Shown here piece by piece: positions 27,063 to 35,173 of a DNA stretch of 64,000 bases. How positions within the stretch are numbered: position 1 is the first letter of the stretch; every line of letters starts with the position of its first letter. A model generated the notes under the pieces. The model did not search any database. It was not told the origin of the DNA and saw only the letters and a program-made list of their open reading frames with translations. This stretch comes from Chryseobacterium sp. FP211-J200 (GTDB taxonomy: Bacteria; Bacteroidota; Bacteroidia; Flavobacteriales; Weeksellaceae). A program made the position numbers and the translations under genes. The stretch spans positions 55,288 through 119,287 of the forward strand of contig NZ_LSHB01000010.1 of the NCBI RefSeq assembly GCF_001643375.1. Direction: 5' to 3'.

Positions 27063-27638
27063 TTACATCAACGGTAACCTCATCAACTCGTGTTTTCCGA
27101 AAATAATAGAATTAGCAGGAACATTACGTGAGATCACACAATTGGCTCCGATGATGCAGTTGTCGCCAATCGTCACACCTTTGAGAACAGTAACGTTGCT
27201 GTATATTTTTACATTTTTGCCAATGATGATCGCCGCTGTATTGAATTCATGCTTGTGCCAGACATATTCCGGTTTCGTATCCAAAGCGTGATCGTGATCA
27301 TAGAATTTGCAGCCTTCTGCCACGCAGGTATCGTCACCCAATTCAATCTTATCCAAACAATTGATGGAAATATAATGTCCAAGATCCACATTGTTCCCCA
27401 AGATCAAACGCCCACCTTTTCTGATCCTGATGGCATTATGATCTCTCCAGATGACATTTTTACCAATCTCAAATATTGCATTATCGTCCAATTCAAATGT
27501 GGTTGCTTTTCCGATCTTCAGATCTGAATGGAGCGTCACACCAGAATGTGAATTGAGTACGCTGAAAGAATAGAGTTTCTCGATCTTTGCAATCGTTTTG
27601 GGAATCAAATTGAGGGTTTTGTATATGAAGTTAATCAT
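27063..27638 (-). CDS. Hexapeptide-repeat acyltransferase (WbbJ/LbH family)
   Basis: The 191-residue protein has the left-handed beta-helix pattern: hexapeptide units (I/V)GxN/D such as IFEIGKNVIW, RLILGNNVDLG, AIIIGKNVKIYSNVTVLKGVTIGDNCIIGANCVIS. An active-site loop FYDHDHALDTKP with the catalytic His typical of O-acetyl/acyltransferases lies near residue 115. It is the last gene of an operon with acyl carrier protein, AMP ligase and SDR. It may transfer an acyl group made by that set to a sugar or lipid acceptor. The acceptor is unknown. The stop codon is directly followed by a family A repeat. Confidence 0.85.
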   Translation of the reverse strand: MINFIYKTLNLIPKTIAKIEKLYSFSVLNSHSGVTLHSDLKIGKATTFELDDNAIFEIGKNVIWRDHNAIRIRKGGRLILGNNVDLGHYISINCLDKIELGDDTCVAEGCKFYDHDHALDTKPEYVWHKHEFNTAAIIIGKNVKIYSNVTVLKGVTIGDNCIIGANCVISRNVPANSIIFGKHELMRLPLM

Positions 27639-27650
27639 TAGTTTTTAGTT

Positions 27651-28373
27651 TTATAAAGTTCCAGAATCTACAAAAATCTCTTGACCCGTGATGGATCTTG
27701 AGCGTTCGTCTGACAAAAACAGAACAGTTTCTGCAACAGACCTCATATCGGTTTCTTTTTTCAGAGCTGTTCTTTTGAAGATCCTGCTTTTGTGTTCGGC
27801 TGTTAGTTTGGCATTCATCGCCGTTTCCATATAACCCGGAACTACGATGTTGGAGCGGATGCCACGCTCGCCCCATTCTCTGGAAATATTTTTTGAAAAT
27901 GACTGCAAAGCCCCTTTGGACGCTGCGTACATCGACAAACCTTTGTAGCCTGTGTGCGCGCTGATCGATGAAATATGGATAATACTTCCGGCAATCCGGT
28001 TGTAGATCATATTTCTGATCGCATATTTTGTCAGAAACATTGGCGAATAAAGATTGACATCGAACATCGTTTTCAAATCGTCGTAATTGAGATTCGTCAC
28101 AATATCGTCATAAGCCATTGCCGCATTGTTGATCAAAACATGAATTGGGATATGATTGGTCACGAACTCTTTGAACACCGATTGTTTGATCTCTTCCGGA
28201 TTGGAAAGGTCAAAAATTTTAAAAAATAGATTTTCGGGATATTGCTGTTCCAAAGTTTTCAGTTCTTCGGATTCTGTTCTGCTGATGCCGTAAACTGTAT
28301 GTCCGTTTTCCAGAAACAGTTTACTGATCTCTAATCCAACACCTCTGGAAACTCCTGTAATTAATACATTCAT
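27651..28373 (-). CDS. Short-chain dehydrogenase/reductase (SDR, FabG-like)
   Basis: The 240-residue protein has NAD(P)-binding LITGVSRGVGLEISK (TGxxxGxG) at the N-terminus, NNAA (LINNAAMAYDD), and the catalytic Ser and Tyr-x-x-x-Lys in HISSISAHTGYKGLSMYAASK. The C-terminal GQEIFVDSGTL is typical of classical SDRs such as 3-oxoacyl-ACP reductases. Its start overlaps the ligase stop by four bases (ATGA). Together with the ACP and ligase it suggests reduction of an ACP-bound intermediate. Confidence 0.9.
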   Translation of the reverse strand: MNVLITGVSRGVGLEISKLFLENGHTVYGISRTESEELKTLEQQYPENLFFKIFDLSNPEEIKQSVFKEFVTNHIPIHVLINNAAMAYDDIVTNLNYDDLKTMFDVNLYSPMFLTKYAIRNMIYNRIAGSIIHISSISAHTGYKGLSMYAASKGALQSFSKNISREWGERGIRSNIVVPGYMETAMNAKLTAEHKSRIFKRTALKKETDMRSVAETVLFLSDERSRSITGQEIFVDSGTL

Positions 28374-29584
28374 ATGATCTTCTTTTTTCCGGTTCTTGTT
28401 AATTCTATTTTTTCTACGAAGCTGATCTTCCTCGGGATTTTAAAATTTTGGATTTTCCCATTAAGAAAATGTCTGATATCTTCTTCTTTCAATTCTGTAT
28501 CAGAAAGCAATTCTATTTCACAACAAATGACGTTTCCAAGAACGGTGCTTGACCTTCCGAAAACTCTGACGTTTCTGATCTTTGGATGTTGGGTCAGCTC
28601 ATCTTCCACTTCATATGGATTCACTTTGTAGCCGCCAACATTGATCAGTTCATTTTTCCTTGATGTAAAACGGAAGTTTCTTTGTTCATCATCAATCCAT
28701 TCGATGCGATCACCTGTTGCGTAAAAATCATCGATCAAATTGAGCTGAGTCGTTTTCCCAAACAGATCTTTGTGAATGTACAATTCGTCATCAACTACTT
28801 TTATCAAACCAATATGTTTATCCTGAACGATGAATTCGTCATTCTCGGAAGAAAATAGAGGTCCGGTTTCCGTAGAACCGTAAACATTGTTGATCCTTGC
28901 ATTTGGAAAGGTTTTTTCCACTTGCGAGATCAAATGATTGTCGGACTTCTCGCCACCGATCGTGATTTTTTTTACGGAATCAAATAATCGATCTAACGGT
29001 AAAAGCAATCTATAAAAGGTCGGCGTTGAGGAAAGATTGGTGATCTCATGATTCTCAATTGCATTAATGATAAAATCTTTGGATTCCATAAAGACGTTGA
29101 CCAAAAGATTGTGATTCAAGATCGCCTGAAAGAAAACCTGAACGCCGGCAACATGTGTCGAATTGAAAGCGAATCCCCAAACATCGTTCTTTCTCTCATC
29201 AGAAACATTGATCTTTCTGATGAGATTTTTCAGCGGATGCGTGAATTTCCTTGTAAAACCAGTGGTTCCAGAAGTGAAAAGTGTGATCTCAGAATTGGAA
29301 TATCTTATTGAATTTACCAATTCATCAACAGAGTTTAGTCGTTTTGGAACATCAATTTTGATGATTTGATCGACAGCCAAATTGTTCGAAGTAATTTCTT
29401 TCTCGGACAGATCAGAATCTACCAAAGTGATATTTTTCTCATTCACCAAAGCAAAGATCCAATTCAGAAAAAAGGACCTCAGATCTGGATAGATGTAGCA
29501 GTCTGTATAAGATTGGGAATGATTGATGTGTTGCAGAATCTCCTCGTAAGACAAGGAAATATTGCGATCGATGAGGAAAAACAT
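28370..29584 (-). CDS. AMP-binding acyl/aryl ligase, short form
   Basis: The 404-residue adenylation protein has core motifs in order: P-loop-like LFTSGTTGFTRKF (about 120), YGSTETGPLF (about 235), FYATGDRIEW (about 290), GGYKVNPYEVEDEL (about 318) and C-terminal Lys in TRTGKKKI. It is about 100 residues shorter than usual acyl-CoA synthetases because the N-terminal domain is reduced. It probably loads an acid onto the adjacent acyl carrier protein. It overlaps its neighbours on both sides by one and four bases. The substrate cannot be read from sequence. Confidence 0.85.
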   Translation of the reverse strand: MFFLIDRNISLSYEEILQHINHSQSYTDCYIYPDLRSFFLNWIFALVNEKNITLVDSDLSEKEITSNNLAVDQIIKIDVPKRLNSVDELVNSIRYSNSEITLFTSGTTGFTRKFTHPLKNLIRKINVSDERKNDVWGFAFNSTHVAGVQVFFQAILNHNLLVNVFMESKDFIINAIENHEITNLSSTPTFYRLLLPLDRLFDSVKKITIGGEKSDNHLISQVEKTFPNARINNVYGSTETGPLFSSENDEFIVQDKHIGLIKVVDDELYIHKDLFGKTTQLNLIDDFYATGDRIEWIDDEQRNFRFTSRKNELINVGGYKVNPYEVEDELTQHPKIRNVRVFGRSSTVLGNVICCEIELLSDTELKEEDIRHFLNGKIQNFKIPRKISFVEKIELTRTGKKKII

Positions 29585-29802
29585 TAGAGTTTTGCGTAGA
29601 TCTCATGGACCGAATTCACCAATCCATCTTCGAAAATATCGACTCCAAATTCTTCTTCGATCTTCACCGTCAATTCTGCGAGGTCAAACGAATCGAAGTT
29701 GAGATCTTCCCTCAATTGTTGTTCAGGTTTAAGTTCCAAAAATTGATCCTCGAACTTATTTCTTTTTATGGAATTGATAATATCCAATAATTTTTCTTGC
29801 AT
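29584..29802 (-). CDS. Acyl carrier protein (dedicated)
   Basis: The 72-residue protein has the phosphopantetheine site LNFDSFDLAEL with Ser38 (DSF in place of the usual DSL), and an acidic helix II/III region (KIEEEFGVDIFEDG). It is the first gene of the ACP-ligase-SDR-acyltransferase operon and lies behind a consensus promoter. The housekeeping fatty-acid ACP is normally next to fabF; this one is not. It is therefore probably a pathway-specific carrier. Confidence 0.9.
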   Translation of the reverse strand: MQEKLLDIINSIKRNKFEDQFLELKPEQQLREDLNFDSFDLAELTVKIEEEFGVDIFEDGLVNSVHEIYAKL

Positions 29803-29818
29803 TTGTGTGTTTATAATG

Positions 29819-29849
29819 CAAAGCTAAGTTTTTTTATAATTTAGCCAAA
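29819..29849 (-). promoter_or_regulatory. Consensus promoter of the ACP operon
   Basis: On the minus strand TTTG (29849-29846) is followed by exactly 19 bases and TAGCTTTG (29826-29819), fitting the TTTG-N19-TAnnTTTG promoter. Transcription should start about 13 bases before the acyl carrier protein start codon. Confidence 0.7.
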
Positions 29850-29889
29850 AATGATCATTGAATAATTACCGAATTCCTTCTATCACATA

Positions 29890-30576
29890 TTATTTCCTAA
29901 TTTTCAGAAAGAATTCGGATTTGTAGGTTTCGCCGATCGGAATTTCTTTTCCGGAATTGAGGAAGACATTTCTCACATCGATTTTTTCAATTTTGTTAAG
30001 ATTGAGAATGAAGGATTTATGCACTCTGACGAAGTTTTCGGGAAGCTGACTTTCGAGAGATTTCAAAGTGTCGAGGACAATGTATTCCTGATTTTCGGTT
30101 TTGATGTTGACATAATCTTTGATGCTTTCTACAAACAGGATTTCATCAAAATTGATTTTATGTTGCTGTCCGGAAGATTTTACGAAGAAGTAAGAATTGG
30201 CTGAAGATTCATTGGTTGGAAATCTTTCCTGAGCTTTCAAAGCACTTTTCTCGAAACGACCGAACGAAATTGGTTTCAGAAGATAATCGATGACATTGTG
30301 CTCGTAACCTTCCAAAGCATATTCTGAATAAGCTGTTGTGAGAATATATTTCAGTTTATCACCAACGATCTTCATAAAATTGATTCCAGACAATTCCGGC
30401 ATTTGGATATCCAAGAAAATCAAATCAGCCTCGTTCTTCTGAATATATTCTAAAGCCAAAATCGGATTTTCCGCAGAAAAAACCAGTTCCAGAAAAGGAA
30501 TTTTCATCACATAATTTTCCAAAAGCTGGATTGCTAAAGGTTCGTCATCCACAACGATGCATTTAATTCTCCTCAT
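29890..30576 (-). CDS. LytTR-family response regulator
   Basis: The 228-residue protein has a receiver domain with acidic Asp10-Asp11, phospho-acceptor Asp56 (FLDIQMPE), Thr80/Thr81 and Lys101 (YLLKPISF). A LytTR DNA-binding domain covers about 130-228 (FFVKSSGQQHKINFDEILFVESIKDYVNI ... FVRVHKSFILNL). It overlaps the sensor kinase gene by one base. It will act on a promoter not identified here. The third operon member is a small lipoprotein. Confidence 0.93.
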   Translation of the reverse strand: MRRIKCIVVDDEPLAIQLLENYVMKIPFLELVFSAENPILALEYIQKNEADLIFLDIQMPELSGINFMKIVGDKLKYILTTAYSEYALEGYEHNVIDYLLKPISFGRFEKSALKAQERFPTNESSANSYFFVKSSGQQHKINFDEILFVESIKDYVNIKTENQEYIVLDTLKSLESQLPENFVRVHKSFILNLNKIEKIDVRNVFLNSGKEIPIGETYKSEFFLKIRK

Positions 30577-31592
30577 TATTTCAAATCAATTGTCAAATCT
30601 ACAGAAAATTCGGTTTCGGTTTCAACTATGTTCAGTTCGTGTTTTTTGGGATAAAGGATTTCCAGTCGTTTTTTCACATTCCCAATTCCAATTCCGGAAA
30701 GTGAATCTTTTGACCTTTGTTTTTTGAAGTTTCGAAGATGGAAATTCAAAGTTTGATTGTTATCTGAAATTTTTAAAGTGAAACCTTTCCCACTGAAATC
30801 ACCGTGTTTGAAAGCATTTTCTACAAACGGGACCAAAAGCATTGGCGAAATATTAAGGTTGGGATGATTAATTTTTTTTTCAATCAATAATAATTCAGGA
30901 TTTTTGATTCGGAGTTTTTCCAGTTCTATCAAACTTTCCAGATAACCAATTTCCTTTTCCAATGGAATGAAATTTTTCTCCAAATCCTTCGTGCTGTATC
31001 TTAATAACTGACTCAATTCCTCAATCGCTGGCAAAGCCTTTTCCGAATTCTGATATATTAAGGAATAGATATTATTGAGTGTATTGAAAATAAAATGCGG
31101 ATTGATCTGCGTCTTCAAAGCCTGAATTTTCGCCTCGTTTCTTTCCTGTTCCAGTTTTTGTCTTTCGGTTTCAATCACTCCGAATTTTTCCAGCAACCAC
31201 ATTATTCCAGCGATGAAAACATTGATACAACCGTAATAAATGTTATCAAAAAAGTAATAAAGCAATCCCGTTTCCTGATTGTAATTTCTAAAGCCAAAAG
31301 TCGCCGGCAGCAAAACTTCTTCCATCAAATATCGTATTGTGGCGAAGCACAGAATTGACAGGAAAAATGAAAGAATAACCGTATAAACTTTCTCCTGTCT
31401 GAAAACTTTTGGAATGATGACCAAATAACAAATGTAAAATGTGATAATTCCCGCGAGGAAAAAGGTAATTCTCAAAACCGTACTCTGCAGGTGGGTCTCT
31501 TTGCCAAAGAAATACAAAGGTGTAATCACAGTTCCAAAAAAGTTGAGACTCCAATAGATGATTTGAAGCCAGATGATTTGTTTCTTTTTCAT
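30576..31592 (-). CDS. Membrane sensor histidine kinase, LytS/YehU type
   Basis: The 338-residue protein has four hydrophobic segments in the first ~135 residues. The His_kinase (PF06580) motif LKTQINPHFIFNTLNNIYSLI has phospho-accepting His166. An ATPase part follows with LLVPFVENAFKHG (N box, about 260) and GIGIGNVKKRLEILYP (G box, about 305). It pairs with the LytTR regulator downstream (one-base overlap) and overlaps the upstream lipoprotein gene by four bases. The signal is unknown. Confidence 0.92.
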   Translation of the reverse strand: MKKKQIIWLQIIYWSLNFFGTVITPLYFFGKETHLQSTVLRITFFLAGIITFYICYLVIIPKVFRQEKVYTVILSFFLSILCFATIRYLMEEVLLPATFGFRNYNQETGLLYYFFDNIYYGCINVFIAGIMWLLEKFGVIETERQKLEQERNEAKIQALKTQINPHFIFNTLNNIYSLIYQNSEKALPAIEELSQLLRYSTKDLEKNFIPLEKEIGYLESLIELEKLRIKNPELLLIEKKINHPNLNISPMLLVPFVENAFKHGDFSGKGFTLKISDNNQTLNFHLRNFKKQRSKDSLSGIGIGNVKKRLEILYPKKHELNIVETETEFSVDLTIDLK

Positions 31593-31936
31593 CGTAGTTC
31601 TTTGTTATTAATAATAATTGGTTTTGACGAAGAATAGTGCAAATGTATTGAAACGGAATCTGAATTTGGATTCTCCATTATCAATCTGCTCCTTTTTGGC
31701 AATCTGTATTGGAATTTAGATTTTGCGATGATGGTTTTCGGCATATGCAGTTCCGAAACCAGATTTACCGTTTCGTGCGAAAGATTTTTAATTTCTAAAG
31801 TTGCGGGTGCTTTTAACTTTTGTAAGACAATGCTGTCTCCAGGCGCAATTGCTATCGTTTTCCAAACATCTACCCGATGTTTTCCGATGCAGGACACCAT
31901 CGATGCCAAAATCAAAATGAGAGTTACTTTTTTCAT
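31589..31936 (-). CDS. Small lipoprotein of unknown function, in the LytTR operon
   Basis: The 115-residue protein has a lipoprotein signal MKKVTLILILASMVSC (Cys16). The mature part is a compact beta-rich domain (DSIVLQKLKAPATLEIKNLSHETVNLVSELHMP, QYRLPKRSRLIMENPNSDSVSIHLHY), like a small beta-sandwich. Its stop overlaps the kinase start (ATGA), so it is part of the same transcription and translation unit. A role as accessory sensor or target of the two-component pair is inferred from position only. Confidence 0.75.
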   Translation of the reverse strand: MKKVTLILILASMVSCIGKHRVDVWKTIAIAPGDSIVLQKLKAPATLEIKNLSHETVNLVSELHMPKTIIAKSKFQYRLPKRSRLIMENPNSDSVSIHLHYSSSKPIIINNKELR

Positions 31937-32049
31937 ATTCCAAAAATAAGGACAGCAAAAACATCCACAACACCAAATTCTATGAACGCCTGTTTTTTAC
32001 CGATGAAAATAGTTTGGTCGGATCAAAACCTCATCAAATCTAATCGCTA

Positions 32050-32080
32050 TTTCAAAAGAAAGACTTTGAAAATACATTTG
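32050..32080 (+). promoter_or_regulatory. Probable promoter of the DUF5694 gene
   Basis: TACATTTG (32073-32080) fits the -7 element. TTTC (32050-32053) lies exactly 19 bases upstream and differs from TTTG in one base. It sits 22 bases ahead of the start at 32102. Confidence 0.5.
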
Positions 32081-32101
32081 CATCAAGAAAAATTTAAACA
32101 T

Positions 32102-32935
32102 ATGAAATCTTTATTCACACTTATCCTTAGTCTTGTTTGTATCTATTGTGCCAGTCAAAAGAAAATCAATGTCATCCTAATAGGAACAATGCATTTCAAC
32201 AATCCTGGAAAAGATGCCGCAAAATCTGAAGAAATTGATATTCTAAAAGATCATAGACAAAACAGCCTGGAAAAAATTACAAATAAAATTGTTGAAAAAT
32301 ATAAACCGACAAAAGTCTTTGTAGAATATCCTAGCAAAAACCAGAAAACTTTGGACAAGTTCTATGATCTGTACAAAACCGGAAAAGCTTATTACCAAGC
32401 TGACACTCTCACAAAAGCATGGCAGAAAAGATATTTTGAAGAATGCGAAATTTTCCAGCTTGGGTTCAGACTTGCTAAAAAATCCGAAAACCAAAAGGTT
32501 TACGCAATGGATCATCCTGCTGAAATGAGATTTGACCTTTTCCAACAAAAAGCAAAGGAAATGCAAACAATAGATGAATCTGCATTTCAGAAAAAAATCG
32601 ATGAGTCCAGCAATAAAACAAACTCGTGCTATTCCAAAAATGATCTAGCAGATATTTTAAAATGTTTTAATACAGAAAAAGAGCTGCAGCAGAACAAAGG
32701 CATTTATATCAATCTATTCAACAGACTAAACAAAACACCTGATTTTTACGGCTCCGACCTTGTCGCAGGCTGGTATCACAGAAACCTTATCATGTACTCT
32801 ACAATTCAAAATACAGTTTCTGACAACGACCAAAACATTGTCATCATTGTTGGCCAAGGACACGCAGCCATGATGCAGGAGTTTATCAAATTAGACGAAA
32901 GATTCAATCTGATTAAAATCACTGATGTATTCTAG
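32102..32935 (+). CDS. DUF5694 / TraB-like protein, secreted
   Basis: The frame is open from 31877, but the true start is the ATG at 32102 (MKSLFTLILSLVCIYCASQ). This gives a signal peptide, possibly a lipoprotein cut at Cys14 or Cys16. The 277-residue protein then begins INVILIGTMHFNNPGKDAAKSEEIDIL, the DUF5694 signature that resembles the TraB/GTMHF family of metal-binding proteins. KVFVEYPSKNQ and a conserved HAAMMQEFIKLDERF near the C-terminus support this. Role unknown; enzymatic activity is speculation. It runs divergently from the LytTR operon. Confidence 0.82.
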   Translation: MKSLFTLILSLVCIYCASQKKINVILIGTMHFNNPGKDAAKSEEIDILKDHRQNSLEKITNKIVEKYKPTKVFVEYPSKNQKTLDKFYDLYKTGKAYYQADTLTKAWQKRYFEECEIFQLGFRLAKKSENQKVYAMDHPAEMRFDLFQQKAKEMQTIDESAFQKKIDESSNKTNSCYSKNDLADILKCFNTEKELQQNKGIYINLFNRLNKTPDFYGSDLVAGWYHRNLIMYSTIQNTVSDNDQNIVIIVGQGHAAMMQEFIKLDERFNLIKITDVF

Positions 32936-33018
32936 ATTTGGATTTTTCCGAGTCTTCTAATTATTCCTTTTTCTCAATAAAACTACTACAAACTTAATCT
33001 GAACCAAAAACCAGAAGA

Positions 33019-35118
33019 ATGAAAGCAAAACACTTACTCATCATATCTCTTTTTCCAATTGCATTAGTTTCGCAAACGAAAAATGACAGCCTCAAAACCA
33101 TAGAGCAAGTCAATATATTAGTCAAGAAAAAATTGCTTGAAAGAAAAGCAGACAGACTTATATTTAATGTTGATGCATCAATCGCTTCGCAGGGAATGGA
33201 TGCGGGCGAAACTCTGGCCAATGTTCCGATGCTGAAAGTGGATGAGAATCTTGGAACGATCTCTATCATTGGGAAAAGCAGCGTGAATGTGATGATCAAT
33301 GGAAAAATGCTGAATCTTTCCGGAACTGCACTTCTTAATTATTTGAAATCCATCCGTTCAGAAAATATTTCAAAAATCGAAGTCATCACAACGCCGCCAG
33401 CAAAATATGAAGCACAGGGAAACAGCGGACTCATCAATATTATTCTGAAGAAAAATCCAAATCTTGGCTTTAGTGGCAACATCAGCACAGGCTTGACGCA
33501 ACGAACTTATTATAATGGAAGTACTAATGGAACTCTGAACTATCAAACTGAAAAATTAAGCTTAAGTCTGAAAACAAGTTACATCGAAGGTGCAAAACAA
33601 GCGGATGAAAGATATACGATTCTCGGCGCTTCGCAGAATTACAGCAGGTCTGTCCGAAAAGATATGTGGCAGGATTTGACACCTAACTTGAGTGCTTCTT
33701 ACAAAATCAATAAAAATTCTGAAGTTGGAATGGAATATATTTTCGATAACGGGAAAAACGGAATGGACATCTTGAACACCACGAGAAACATCAGTTCTGA
33801 TTTGAAGGAAAAAAATCTATTGACCAACACTTTTCACAGAGAAAAATCGCCAACGCACACTGTGAGTACTTATTATGATTTGAAGTTGGATTCGCTTGGG
33901 AAGAAATTGAGTTTTGCAGGGAATTTTTATAAAAATAATAACGATACAGAAGTTAACTTCTCCACATTGACACTTCCGGAAAATACGATTCAGGAGGTGA
34001 AAACTTTGTCGATGATCAAGCCTCAGATCTTCTCGGTTCAGGCGGATCTGGAATTGCCTTTTTCATTTGGAACAATCGAGACTGGTGTAAAATTCAATCA
34101 ATTCAGAAATTCTGCAGATTTGAAATATTTCGATCTGGAAAATGATCAGTACATTATGGATAACGAAAAAAGCAGCACTTTCAATTACCGAGAAGAAAAT
34201 TACGCCGCTTACTTCAGTTTTGGGAAAAGTTTCGGGGAACACTGGGAAACGAAAGCAGGATTGCGATATGAAAATACATTTGTGAAAAGCACCGCTACTA
34301 ATTTCTCATATGGACAATGGTTTCCGTCAGCTTTTGTTTCTTATAAGGAAGATAAAAATGTGTTCAGTTTGTCTTATTCAAGAAGAATCAACCGACCAAG
34401 CATGAGCAATCTGAATCCTTTCAAATGGTACGAAAATCCATATTCTTACTCTACAGGAAATCCTCTTCTGACGCCTTCCTACATTAGCAATTATGAATTG
34501 GGTTACACTTATAACAACAAATTCTCGGCAAGCATCTATTACCTGAGAATGACCAATGCTTTTGGGCAAGTGGCTTATCTGGACGGAATTTCTCAAACCG
34601 GAGATTACAAAAATTATTACAATAATGATTTTTATGGGATGAATGTTTCGTACACAGACACGTTCTTCAAATTCTGGGAAGCCAATATTACTGCCAATGC
34701 TTCCTATCAGACTTCGGAAGTGTTCAATATCAATGCCCAGACTTTTAAAGGTTATTCTTTGAGCTATTCCATTAATAATACTTTCACATTGAATAAAGCT
34801 AAAACGGTTGCTCTTCTCCTTAATTATGACCAAAGCTTGCCTTACAAAAATGTGAATTCCCATTTTGAGAACTTTTCCAATTTGAATTCTGGATTTAAAA
34901 TTTCATTGATGGAAAAACAGCTTCAGATCAATGCGACGGTTACCAATATTTTTGGACAACGATACAAAGGTCAAATGTATTTTGAAGACAGTAAGCAACT
35001 CATGAATAATTATTGGGACGGCAGAAGTTTGCGTTTGAGCGTGAATTACACTTTTGGAAACAAGAAGCAGATCAATAAAAAGAATATCAACTTTGAAGAG
35101 AAAGATAGAGTCCAATAG
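33019..35118 (+). CDS. Outer membrane beta-barrel family protein (TonB-receptor type), copy 1
   Basis: The 699-residue protein has a signal peptide (MKAKHLLIISLFPIALVSQ). A plug-like domain covers about 30-150 (RKADRLIFNVDASIASQGMDAGETLANVP, VNVMINGKMLNLSGTALLNYLKSI, IEVITTPPAKYEAQG). The long C-terminal barrel belongs to the 'outer membrane beta-barrel protein' group (PF14905) that lacks the CarboxypepD N-domain. A classic TonB box is not obvious. It is followed after 55 bases by a paralogue of the same architecture. The transported substrate is unknown. Confidence 0.88.
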   Translation: MKAKHLLIISLFPIALVSQTKNDSLKTIEQVNILVKKKLLERKADRLIFNVDASIASQGMDAGETLANVPMLKVDENLGTISIIGKSSVNVMINGKMLNLSGTALLNYLKSIRSENISKIEVITTPPAKYEAQGNSGLINIILKKNPNLGFSGNISTGLTQRTYYNGSTNGTLNYQTEKLSLSLKTSYIEGAKQADERYTILGASQNYSRSVRKDMWQDLTPNLSASYKINKNSEVGMEYIFDNGKNGMDILNTTRNISSDLKEKNLLTNTFHREKSPTHTVSTYYDLKLDSLGKKLSFAGNFYKNNNDTEVNFSTLTLPENTIQEVKTLSMIKPQIFSVQADLELPFSFGTIETGVKFNQFRNSADLKYFDLENDQYIMDNEKSSTFNYREENYAAYFSFGKSFGEHWETKAGLRYENTFVKSTATNFSYGQWFPSAFVSYKEDKNVFSLSYSRRINRPSMSNLNPFKWYENPYSYSTGNPLLTPSYISNYELGYTYNNKFSASIYYLRMTNAFGQVAYLDGISQTGDYKNYYNNDFYGMNVSYTDTFFKFWEANITANASYQTSEVFNINAQTFKGYSLSYSINNTFTLNKAKTVALLLNYDQSLPYKNVNSHFENFSNLNSGFKISLMEKQLQINATVTNIFGQRYKGQMYFEDSKQLMNNYWDGRSLRLSVNYTFGNKKQINKKNINFEEKDRVQ

Positions 35119-35173
35119 CGTTGTGATGTAACAATTTGAACAACCGATAGTCTAATAGAGTTCAAACTAAACT

